This document shows positions 1-5,049 of a stretch of DNA of 5,049 nucleotides, piece after piece. Position numbers and translations under genes: made by a program. This DNA is from Candidatus Cloacimonadota bacterium (GTDB lineage Bacteria > Hydrothermota > E44-bin80), in contig SOKD01000122.1 in NCBI GenBank assembly GCA_004376305.1, positions 1 to 5,049 on the forward strand, written 5' to 3'. The notes under the pieces are model-generated. The model saw only the letters and a program-made list of their open reading frames with translations. It was not told where the DNA came from and searched no databases. Position 1 is the first letter of the stretch, and every line of letters starts with the position of its first letter.

Positions 1-866
1 TTGAGCATTATACAATTGATGTAACAGAATTATTTCATAGTAAAGTCATAGATTACTTTGTCGATGATTACAAAAATGGAAGGACACCCAACCCCTGCGT
101 TGTCTGCAACCGAAAAGTCAAGTTTAAGACCCTATTTGATAAAGCGCAAGAATTGAGTGCTGGATTTGTTGCAACCGGACATTATGCACAAATTCAAAAA
201 AAGAATGCCGATTATGTTTTGATGAAAGGAAAGGAATCCAAAAAAGATCAATCATACTTTCTTGCCCAGTTGAAGCAAGATTGGTTGAAAACTGTTTTAT
301 TTCCAGTTGGAATGTATACAAAAAAGGAAGTAACAAAGATAGCTCAGCAGTCTCAATTACCATTTTATCAAAAGGAAGAGAGCCAGGAAGTTTGCTTTAT
401 TGGAGGAAACGATTACAGGACATTCCTCTTAGACAAACTACCGGGATTGGGAAAACCTGGGAGCATCATCGACATGCATGAAAGAATAATTGGAAAACAC
501 AAGGGTATTTTCTATTACACCATTGGACAGAGAAAGGGAATACAGGTTAACAGTAATATTCCACTTTTTGTGACAGCAATTAATACAGAAGAAAATACAA
601 TAACGGTTGGCAAAGAAATTCATGCATATAAGAACGAATGCAATGTTGAGAAATTGAATTGGTTTGTTGATCCTGGAAAAATACCGCAAAATGTTTTTGC
701 AAAGATACGATCACAGCATAATCCAGTGGAAGCAAACATTGAAATACATGATGCAAGAGTTATTGCACAATTTTTTGAGCCGCAGATGGCAATCACTCCG
801 GGACAATTAGCAGTTTTTTACAATGACAACATTGTTCTTGGAAGTGGATGGATATGTGAGCGTTAA
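1..866 (+). CDS. mnmA: tRNA-specific 2-thiouridylase MnmA, 3' part (5' end outside window)
   Basis: MnmA (TrmU) activates U34 of Lys, Glu and Gln tRNAs with ATP and inserts sulfur to give 2-thiouridine, acting in the cytoplasm. The frame is open from base 3, giving 287 visible residues against about 350-360 for the family. The N-terminal ATP-binding SGGVDS loop therefore lies outside the window. Visible motifs, in order, are TPNPCVVCN (residues 28-36 of the fragment; Cys35 at 105-107 matches the catalytic Cys102 of E. coli), ATGHYA, KDQSYFL, SQEVCF (Cys131 at 393-395, the persulfide-carrying second Cys, Cys199 in E. coli), GQRKGI, and a C-terminal beta-barrel ending in LGSGWI. The TTG at 153 is internal and is not the start. 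The position equal to E. coli Asp99 is Cys (PNPC), a variant I recall from other MnmA proteins. The gene ends with TAA and converges on the lgt operon. Identification is firm. Confidence 0.96.
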   Translation, partial: EHYTIDVTELFHSKVIDYFVDDYKNGRTPNPCVVCNRKVKFKTLFDKAQELSAGFVATGHYAQIQKKNADYVLMKGKESKKDQSYFLAQLKQDWLKTVLFPVGMYTKKEVTKIAQQSQLPFYQKEESQEVCFIGGNDYRTFLLDKLPGLGKPGSIIDMHERIIGKHKGIFYYTIGQRKGIQVNSNIPLFVTAINTEENTITVGKEIHAYKNECNVEKLNWFVDPGKIPQNVFAKIRSQHNPVEANIEIHDARVIAQFFEPQMAITPGQLAVFYNDNIVLGSGWICER

Positions 867-882
867 AATTATTACAAAATGG

Positions 883-904
883 AAAAAGTTTATCATTCAT
901 AAAC
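883..904 (-). terminator. Weak terminator-like hairpin downstream of lgt
   Basis: On the minus strand, GTTTAT and ATAAAC (899-904 and 888-893) form a perfect 6-bp stem around a 5-nt loop. A run of five T (887-883) follows at once. This is the right order for an intrinsic terminator of the lgt operon, 31 nt after the lgt stop. The stem is short and AT-rich with only one G-C pair at its base, so it may be chance. It sits between two convergent genes, where a terminator is expected. Confidence 0.3.
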
Positions 905-934
905 ATTGGCAGGAACCGGAAAATCAGAGATTAT

Positions 935-1762
935 TCAACTCTTTGCTTTTTCTGGTTTTCTCTTATTCTGCCGATACAATATCAAAAGGGCAAAAGTAGA
1001 AATGATAACTACAAAAATGCTTGTAATCTGGGAAAGGGTTAAAAATTTGAAAGCATTTGCTGCGCCCTCGTAATATCTGAAAAAATCGATAAAGAACCGA
1101 TGCAGCCCATAGAGTCCAAAAAAGAGCCATATAAGAAATCCCTGAAAAGGTTTCTTTCTTGATAGAAGCATAAGAATGCCAAAGATCACCAGATTATCAA
1201 GCGTTGCATAGAGCTGCGTTGGAATAACAGGCAGCGATTCCACAGCACCTGGCTTAATAAGATTATGTCTGAGCTGGTCTGCATATGCAGGTGGAAGATC
1301 CTTTGCGGGAAATGGAATTCCCCATGTTTCGGAAATCCTTCCATAACAACAACCATTTAGAAAACAACCAATTCGACCTATTGCAATTCCCAGTGGCATT
1401 GTTGGTGCAACCACATCACCAAGTTTGGTAAAACTCAGCTTTCTTATTTTTAAAAAGAGCAACGAACCTACAAAACCGCCAATAAAACCTCCATAGAATA
1501 CAAGCCCTCCCTGCCATATTTTGAGAACGTCAAAAGGATTCTCGCTGTATTCAGCAAAGTGTTCCACAACATACCAAATGCGCGCACCAATTACAACCGA
1601 GATGAGTACCCATATTGCGAGGTCAAAGATTACATTTGGATCAATACCCTCCTCTCTGGCCCTTCTGACACCAACAAAAATGGCAACAAAGAATGCCATG
1701 GCTTGCATTATGCCATAGGTATGGATCTCCAGTGAACCAATATGAAAGAGTGTTCTAAACAT
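935..1762 (-). CDS. lgt: Prolipoprotein diacylglyceryl transferase Lgt
   Basis: Lgt moves the diacylglyceryl group of phosphatidylglycerol onto the lipobox Cys of prolipoproteins, the first step of lipoprotein maturation in the inner membrane. The product is 275 aa, normal for the family, with several hydrophobic spans (about residues 18-32, 47-66, 86-104, 117-135, 190-200, 208-220 and 244-263). Family motifs are HTYGIM (14-19), GGLVFYGG (85-92), GRIGCFLNGCCYG (129-141, the Lgt signature with Arg130), PTQLY (181-185), and the Arg pair in HRFFIDFFR (221-229). Two E. coli key positions differ: Tyr90 for His103 and Cys133 for Asn146. Both are variants I recall from other phyla. I chose ATG 1760-1762 because a strong Shine-Dalgarno lies 6 nt upstream. 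The frame stays open to a TTG at 1829-1831, but that adds 23 polar residues with no family match. It is the last gene of the cluster and ends with TGA. Confidence 0.95.
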   Translation of the reverse strand: MFRTLFHIGSLEIHTYGIMQAMAFFVAIFVGVRRAREEGIDPNVIFDLAIWVLISVVIGARIWYVVEHFAEYSENPFDVLKIWQGGLVFYGGFIGGFVGSLLFLKIRKLSFTKLGDVVAPTMPLGIAIGRIGCFLNGCCYGRISETWGIPFPAKDLPPAYADQLRHNLIKPGAVESLPVIPTQLYATLDNLVIFGILMLLSRKKPFQGFLIWLFFGLYGLHRFFIDFFRYYEGAANAFKFLTLSQITSIFVVIISTFALLILYRQNKRKPEKAKS

Positions 1763-1768
1763 ACTTAA

Positions 1769-1778
1769 CCCTTCTCCT
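1769..1778 (-). promoter_or_regulatory. Ribosome binding site that sets the lgt start
   Basis: On the minus strand the sequence AGGAGAAGGG ends 6 nt before ATG 1760-1762. It is one of the two best Shine-Dalgarno matches in the cluster. It favours this ATG over the upstream in-frame TTG at 1829-1831. Confidence 0.75.
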
Positions 1779-1797
1779 GAATTTTCTAAAATTGATT

Positions 1798-1816
1798 GCT
1801 GCACTCTCCGCGCAGC
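1798..1816 (-). other. GC-rich hairpin in the leader between the unknown ORF and lgt
   Basis: On the minus strand GCTGCGC (1816-1810) and GTGCAGC (1804-1798) pair into a 7-bp stem with one G-U wobble, closed by the loop GGAGA. It lies in the 89-nt spacer, 36 nt upstream of the lgt ATG. No T run follows directly (AATCAATTTT), so it is a poor intrinsic terminator. It could be a processing or mRNA-stability element, or a partial attenuator. A second, AT-only inverted repeat (AATTTT-AG-AAAATT, 1780-1793) sits between it and the lgt ribosome binding site. Confidence 0.4.
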
Positions 1817-1851
1817 TTGTTTCCGGTGCAATATTCGTAATTATTCTATCA

Positions 1852-2199
1852 CTATTCCGTTTTCTGCGACTCCTTTTCCCTTCTTTCAACCTCCTCCATC
1901 ATCATTAGCAAAGAATCATTTAATGTTATCAGCGTATCTCTGAAATTTTCAGGATATGAATCGCTGTAGAATTCAATTTCTTTGAGGGCTCTCTCTATAT
2001 CTACTCTTCGTCTTGTTCTTCCTGCTTCAACATACAGTACTCTCAGTAAATCCCTCCGCACAGCACGGGACCTTTCAGCAACCTGAGCAAACCGTAACTC
2101 ATCATTCATCTCATTTAATACTGCAACAGCACCAACTCCCTCTTCCTTTTCAATTGCCGACTTTCTGGCTTCTTTTGCCGCAACTGACTGGTTATTCAT
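1852..2199 (-). CDS. Unknown 115-residue protein, or severed C-terminal part of the anti-sigma factor
   Basis: I do not recognise this 115-residue product. It is charged and largely predicted helical, with no signal peptide, membrane span or Cys. Residues 1-35 are rich in Ala, Glu and Lys. Residues 38-75 contain an Arg-rich stretch (SRAVRRDLLRVL, then AGRTRRRVDIERAL). Residues 76-105 contain FYSDSYPENF followed by an amphipathic helix with three consecutive Met. It begins at ATG 2197-2199, only 6 nt after the anti-sigma stop and in the same reading frame (TAA GCA GCA ATG). There is no clear Shine-Dalgarno, only a weak GAAGAA about 15 nt upstream. It may be made by translational coupling to the anti-sigma gene. 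Alternatively it is the C-terminal periplasmic portion of that protein, cut off by a nonsense mutation or sequence error. It ends with TAG. The open frame through the whole stretch favours real coding sequence. Confidence 0.6.
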   Translation of the reverse strand: MNNQSVAAKEARKSAIEKEEGVGAVAVLNEMNDELRFAQVAERSRAVRRDLLRVLYVEAGRTRRRVDIERALKEIEFYSDSYPENFRDTLITLNDSLLMMMEEVERREKESQKTE

Positions 2200-2205
2200 T
2201 GCTGC

Positions 2206-2892
2206 TTATTCTTCGCACAGTCCGTCTGATGCAAAACCTCCAGCGATGTCTCCTGATTTTGAAATAGCAAGCCCTGATTTTTCAGTTTCTTCACCAGTAA
2301 TTACTGCTGTTTTTTTCTTTAATACCTCTGTCACTGTCTTGGGTAATGATACCGTAGCCGCCGGTTTTCCTTCCTTTTTTCCTTTTGCTATTATTCTCCC
2401 TCCGGGTTTTTTATCAATGGATTTCCCCGCAACAACAGGTGCTCTCAATGCTTCATCACTATCCTTTGCAATGAACTCTTCTTCACCTCGAGAGACACCA
2501 CGGTGTTTATCAACTTTAAGACTATAACCTTTTCCTGGTGCTCCAAATTTTATCACTTGTTTCGACACAATAAATGTAAGCAACAGTAAAATGATACCTC
2601 CTGCCAATTCCCACTTCAATCGTGGAACCCATATGGAAAAGAGTTTTTTCGGTTTTTCTTCATGAAACCGTTCTATTACTCGTTTTGGGAAAGTATCCCA
2701 ATAAATATCAGCGGGAAATTGTATTTTTTCCTCTTTTATCTTCCTGTTAAGAATCTGCAGGATTCTCAATTCCTCGGAACACTCGATGCAACGCTTCAGG
2801 TGTTCCTCCATAACAGTCTTTTCTTTCCCCCGTAATTCCCCATCGAGGTAAGCACCAAGCAATTGCTTTATTTTCCTATGGCTCATTTTCAT
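2206..2892 (-). CDS. Membrane anti-sigma factor with N-terminal zinc-finger (zf-HC2) domain
   Basis: This is a probable partner of the ECF sigma factor just upstream, holding it inactive at the inner membrane. The 228-residue product starts with an anti-sigma zinc-finger domain (about residues 5-45) containing LLGAYLDGEL and the H31-x3-C35-x2-C38 zinc motif (EEHLKRCIEC). A hydrophobic segment at about residues 95-110 (LAGGIILLLLTFIV), flanked by Lys and Trp, is a single membrane span that places the rest outside the cytoplasm. The C-terminal 115 residues are rich in Lys, Gly and Ala and look poorly structured. The start ATG 2890-2892 overlaps the sigma stop as ATGA, so translation is coupled; Met3 is a less likely start. 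A GGGGAG lies 12 nt upstream. The gene ends with TAA, but the same frame stays open for another 117 codons (the 1852-2199 ORF), so the native protein may be about 345 residues. The zf-HC2 assignment rests on motif and context. Confidence 0.85.
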   Translation of the reverse strand: MKMSHRKIKQLLGAYLDGELRGKEKTVMEEHLKRCIECSEELRILQILNRKIKEEKIQFPADIYWDTFPKRVIERFHEEKPKKLFSIWVPRLKWELAGGIILLLLTFIVSKQVIKFGAPGKGYSLKVDKHRGVSRGEEEFIAKDSDEALRAPVVAGKSIDKKPGGRIIAKGKKEGKPAATVSLPKTVTEVLKKKTAVITGEETEKSGLAISKSGDIAGGFASDGLCEE

Positions 2893-3467
2893 GATTCTAA
2901 ATAGCTCCCCATGCTCTTCTTTAATCTATCCCGTGCCCTGTTTAGCCTTGACATAACCGTTCCAGGTGGTATATGCAGTGTCGCCGCGATTTCCTCATAT
3001 GACAATTCTTCATCAACCCTCAGCAGGAGCACCTTTTTGAGTTTCTCAGGCAATCTTTGAATAGCTTCGCGTATCCGCATGGTTGTTTCTTTTGCAATTA
3101 CCCTATCAAGGAGTCCATCCTCATGCATTTGTCTATGAGACATCACATTCACCAGTTCTGGGTCAATATTCACTTTTCTCTTCTCTTTCTTCAGAAAATT
3201 CAAGCTTAATCTCATTCCTATGGTATATATCCAGTTGAAGAAATTTGCACCTTTTCTGAATCGATCTAATGCTTTGAAAGCACGTATAAACGTATCCATA
3301 GCAAGTTCATCGGCAGTAAAATGGTCATTTGTCATCCTATAGGTCAATCTGTAAATCCCCTTTTGATATTTCTTGACGAGCAGTTCAAACGCCTTTTCAT
3401 CTCCCTTTTTGGCTCTTTCTATGAGCTCATCATCACTTAGTTCAACCTTCGCATTATTATCTACCAT
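2889..3467 (-). CDS. RNA polymerase sigma factor, ECF (sigma-70 group 4) family
   Basis: This is an alternative sigma factor that directs RNA polymerase to a small regulon, normally kept silent by its anti-sigma factor. The 192-residue product has the two ECF domains. Sigma2 is at about residues 14-98: AKKGDEKAFELLVKKYQ, then ADELAMDTFIRAFKAL (region 2.2) and FFNWIYTIGMRLSLNFLKK (regions 2.3-2.4, -10 recognition). Sigma4 is at about 130-185: LPEKLKKVLLLR, LSYEEIAATLHIPPGTVMSRLNRAR, a helix-turn-helix for the -35 element. Regions 1 and 3 are absent, as is usual for ECF factors. Region 2.2 has ALA-MET where many family members have Val-Gln. It lies 29 nt after clpP with only a distant AAGGGA upstream of the ATG, and its TGA overlaps the anti-sigma start, typical of a co-regulated pair. 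I cannot assign an ECF subgroup or target promoters, and no ECF-type promoter was recognised in the window. RpoE-like is as precise as I can be. Confidence 0.94.
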   Translation of the reverse strand: MVDNNAKVELSDDELIERAKKGDEKAFELLVKKYQKGIYRLTYRMTNDHFTADELAMDTFIRAFKALDRFRKGANFFNWIYTIGMRLSLNFLKKEKRKVNIDPELVNVMSHRQMHEDGLLDRVIAKETTMRIREAIQRLPEKLKKVLLLRVDEELSYEEIAATLHIPPGTVMSRLNRARDRLKKSMGSYLES

Positions 3468-3496
3468 TTGAATCTTAAAAAATTCCCTTTTCTGCT

Positions 3497-4105
3497 CTAT
3501 TTTTTCCCTGCAGCCGCAATATCTTCTTTGGTTTTAATAACCGCATCCACAATTCCATATTCTTTCGCCATCTCTGCTGACATCCAGAAATTCCTGTCAG
3601 AGTCCTTTTCTATCTTTTCTACAGCTTGCCCGGTATGATGCGCCAGTATATTATTCAGTTCTCTCTTCATCTTCATGATTTCTTTTGCATGAATTTCAAT
3701 ATCGATCGCCTGACCCTGAACACCACCCATTGGTTGATGGATAAGAACACGAGAATGAGGGAGCATAAACCGTTTCGATTTTGTTCCCGAGGATAGAAGA
3801 ATTGCTGCCATGCTCGCTGCCATACCCATGCAAAATGTTGTCACATCCGGTTTAATGTACAGTATGGTATCGTAAATTGCAAGACCGGCTGAAACGATTC
3901 CCCCGCCAGAGTTTATGTAAATACTGATATCCTTATCCTTGTTTTCTGCTTCAAGAAACAACAATTGCGCAATAACAAGGTTTGCTACATCATCATCTAT
4001 GATAGAACCTATAAACACAATGCGTTCTTTGAGTAACCTGGAATAAATGTCATAAGCACGTTCTGCTCTTCCCGTTTGCTCTATTACAATTGGTATTAAT
4101 GGCAT
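3497..4105 (-). CDS. clpP: ATP-dependent Clp protease proteolytic subunit ClpP (triad Asp replaced by Asn)
   Basis: ClpP forms a 14-subunit serine-protease barrel in the cytoplasm that degrades proteins fed in by ClpX, ClpA or ClpC. The 202-residue length is normal, and family motifs run the whole length: [25 protein letters not shown] (64-69), MGMAASMAA with nucleophile Ser98, [11 protein letters not shown] with His123, and [10 protein letters not shown]. Numbering matches B. subtilis ClpP (Ser98, His123, Asp172). At the Asp position the sequence reads [11 protein letters not shown], placing Asn172 (codon AAT, 3590-3592) where KDTDRDxFxSA-type proteins have Asp. Listeria ClpP1 is a known Ser-His-Asn case with reduced activity, so this may be a slow or partner-dependent form. 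The start ATG 4103-4105 has an excellent AGGAGG 5 nt upstream that overlaps the tig stop. The gene lies 9 nt after tig, as in many bacteria, but clpX does not follow. It ends with TAG. Confidence 0.97.
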   Translation of the reverse strand: MPLIPIVIEQTGRAERAYDIYSRLLKERIVFIGSIIDDDVANLVIAQLLFLEAENKDKDISIYINSGGGIVSAGLAIYDTILYIKPDVTTFCMGMAASMAAILLSSGTKSKRFMLPHSRVLIHQPMGGVQGQAIDIEIHAKEIMKMKRELNNILAHHTGQAVEKIEKDSDRNFWMSAEMAKEYGIVDAVIKTKEDIAAAGKK

Positions 4106-4110
4106 CTTCT

Positions 4111-4116
4111 CCTCCT
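4111..4116 (-). promoter_or_regulatory. Strong clpP ribosome binding site overlapping the tig stop codon
   Basis: On the minus strand a perfect AGGAGG ends 5 nt before the clpP ATG. Its first two bases are the last two of the tig TAG stop (4115-4117), so terminating ribosomes on tig sit on the clpP start signal. This fixes the clpP start and points to coupled translation. Confidence 0.8.
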
Positions 4117-5049
4117 ACCCTTTTGTGAGGTACCTTATGAGAATGAAATCAAAAGCCTTCTCTCTCCTGAGCATGGTGATAATTTCATCAATTCCCCCTG
4201 ATTGCTCAAGATACACTCGTAGTTTCTGCTTTTCAACTCCCTGACGGTACGCCTCTTTTTCTATAAAATCATTGATCTCTTTTCCAGATACCTCTATTAT
4301 TTCTTTCTCTGCAATTCTATCGAGCAAAATATTTATGCGCGCTCTTCGTTCTGCTAATTTCCGCAACACTTCTCTATCAATTCCCTCCGCGTTTCCGGTA
4401 ATTTCCTGTTGTTGTCTAAAATAGAATTCAACCAGAGCATCGGGTACCTCAAAATCATTCTCTTTTATTAATGTATCCAATAGCTTCTGTTTTGCTAAAT
4501 CCCGCACTTTGTCATTCTCCTCTTTCGACAACTGCTGCTCAATTGACTCTTTTAATTCCATTAATGAACTAAATCCAACTGTTTTTGCAAAACCATCATC
4601 AAGTTTTGGAGTAGTTCTTTCTTTTACTTCCCTTACAGATATTTCAATCACAATGGACTGACCATGAAGCTCATCAACGGGAAATTTCTGTGGATACCCA
4701 ATCTCGCCCTTTATATTCTGACCTCCATTTACACCATCCAGGAGTGAATGCAAAGAACCCTTTTTTTTCTTTTCAAGTTCAACAGTCATTCCCTGAACAG
4801 CATCTATTTCATTTCCCTGCTTATTGAAAGCAGTATAATCAAACTCAATGAAATCTCCAGTTTTTGAAGGACGGGATGCTGGTTTTAATGTGCTGGACTT
4901 CTTCAGAAGGTCTGAAAGCACAAGTTTCACATCAGTTCCACTAATTTTCTTTGTCTTATAAGTTGTTCTGATACCTTTAAGTTTGAGTTCAAAGGGGGGG
5001 ATAACCTGGAAACGTGCACGAAAACTGATATTTCCTGTATCTTTTGATG
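4115..5049 (-). CDS. tig: Trigger factor, 3' part (N-terminal domain outside window)
   Basis: Trigger factor is the ribosome-bound chaperone that shields nascent chains at the exit tunnel. The frame is open to the window edge, giving 310 visible residues of a usual 430 or so. The missing part is most of the N-terminal ribosome-binding domain. GTG 4928-4930 is internal: the frame upstream reads through FRARFQVIPPFELK, a typical trigger-factor linker. Next comes the FKBP-type PPIase domain (4619-4858, from TGDFIEFDY to VREVKER). It is followed by the C-terminal chaperone domain: PKLDDGFAKTVG, then long helices with VPDALVEFYFRQQ, and a C-terminal hydrophobic helix ending FDFILIRYLTKG. The PPIase domain keeps its length and outline but lacks the usual IPGFE segment (LHSLLDGV instead), so isomerase activity is doubtful. 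It is the first visible gene of the minus-strand cluster; the promoter must lie outside the window. A run of seven G at 4994-5000 does not break the frame. Confidence 0.93.
   Translation of the reverse strand, partial: SKDTGNISFRARFQVIPPFELKLKGIRTTYKTKKISGTDVKLVLSDLLKKSSTLKPASRPSKTGDFIEFDYTAFNKQGNEIDAVQGMTVELEKKKKGSLHSLLDGVNGGQNIKGEIGYPQKFPVDELHGQSIVIEISVREVKERTTPKLDDGFAKTVGFSSLMELKESIEQQLSKEENDKVRDLAKQKLLDTLIKENDFEVPDALVEFYFRQQQEITGNAEGIDREVLRKLAERRARINILLDRIAEKEIIEVSGKEINDFIEKEAYRQGVEKQKLRVYLEQSGGIDEIITMLRREKAFDFILIRYLTKG

Noticed and set aside
124..689. Minus-strand open frames inside mnmA (124-363 and 438-689)
   Set aside because: They lie wholly within a well-supported gene, have no family resemblance and no ribosome binding site; they are antisense shadows.
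1763..1831. Longer lgt beginning at TTG 1829-1831 (23 extra residues)
   Set aside because: The added residues are polar and unlike Lgt N-termini, the TTG has no good ribosome binding site, and the ATG at 1760-1762 has a strong one 6 nt away.
2206..2208. Recoding of the stop as selenocysteine or pyrrolysine
   Set aside because: The codon is TAA; selenocysteine uses TGA and pyrrolysine uses TAG.
1521..2527. Plus-strand open frames opposite lgt, the unknown ORF and the anti-sigma gene (1521-1718, 2013-2267, 2246-2527)
   Set aside because: Their translations show low-complexity composition typical of reverse-strand reading, and each is fully covered by a better-supported minus-strand gene.
3468..3496. 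Separate promoter for the sigma/anti-sigma pair between clpP and the sigma gene
   Set aside because: The gap is only 29 nt and shows no convincing -35/-10 pair; a promoter inside clpP cannot be excluded by reading alone.
4928..4930. GTG as the start of a short trigger factor
   Set aside because: The upstream frame is open to the window edge and encodes trigger-factor-like sequence, and no ribosome binding site precedes the GTG.
4994..5000. Run of seven G as a possible frameshift or phase-variation tract in tig
   Set aside because: Reading through seven bases keeps the trigger factor frame on both sides, so there is no sign of an indel, and seven bases is short for phase variation.

Overview
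The window looks like a piece of AT-rich bacterial housekeeping chromosome (roughly 40% G+C by eye). It holds one gene on the plus strand at the left edge and a tight run of six genes on the minus strand. No mobile element, CRISPR array, rRNA or tRNA was seen, and no gap longer than 300 bases lacks a gene. A lipoprotein-modifying enzyme together with a single-pass anti-sigma factor suggests a Gram-negative-type cell. The Cys-rich Lgt signature and the Asn-type ClpP triad remind me of Planctomycetota, perhaps the anammox order Brocadiales, but this is an impression and not a search result.

Layout. Positions 1-866 (+) carry the 3' four-fifths of mnmA (tRNA-uridine 2-thiolase), cut by the window edge. 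It converges on the minus-strand cluster across a 68-bp gap that holds one weak terminator-like hairpin. Read in the direction of transcription, the minus-strand cluster starts at the right edge. It runs tig (trigger factor, 5' end outside the window), clpP, an ECF sigma factor, a zinc-finger membrane anti-sigma factor, a 115-residue unknown ORF, and lgt (prolipoprotein diacylglyceryl transferase). Spacings are 9 nt (tig/clpP), 29 nt (clpP/sigma), an ATGA overlap (sigma/anti-sigma), 6 nt (anti-sigma/unknown) and 89 nt (unknown/lgt). This is consistent with one operon, although lgt may be partly uncoupled by a hairpin in its leader.

How the genes fit together. Trigger factor and ClpP are the usual protein-folding and proteolysis pair, but the clpX gene that commonly follows clpP is absent. 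Its place is taken by a sigma/anti-sigma switch. Membrane anti-sigma factors of this type are often destroyed by regulated proteolysis that ends with a Clp protease, so the arrangement could link envelope stress sensing to ClpP; that link is inference.

Three points deserve a second look. ClpP has Asn at the catalytic-triad Asp position. The unknown ORF lies in the same frame as the anti-sigma factor behind a single TAA codon, so the two may be one interrupted protein. The trigger factor PPIase domain is divergent at the residues that normally form its active site.
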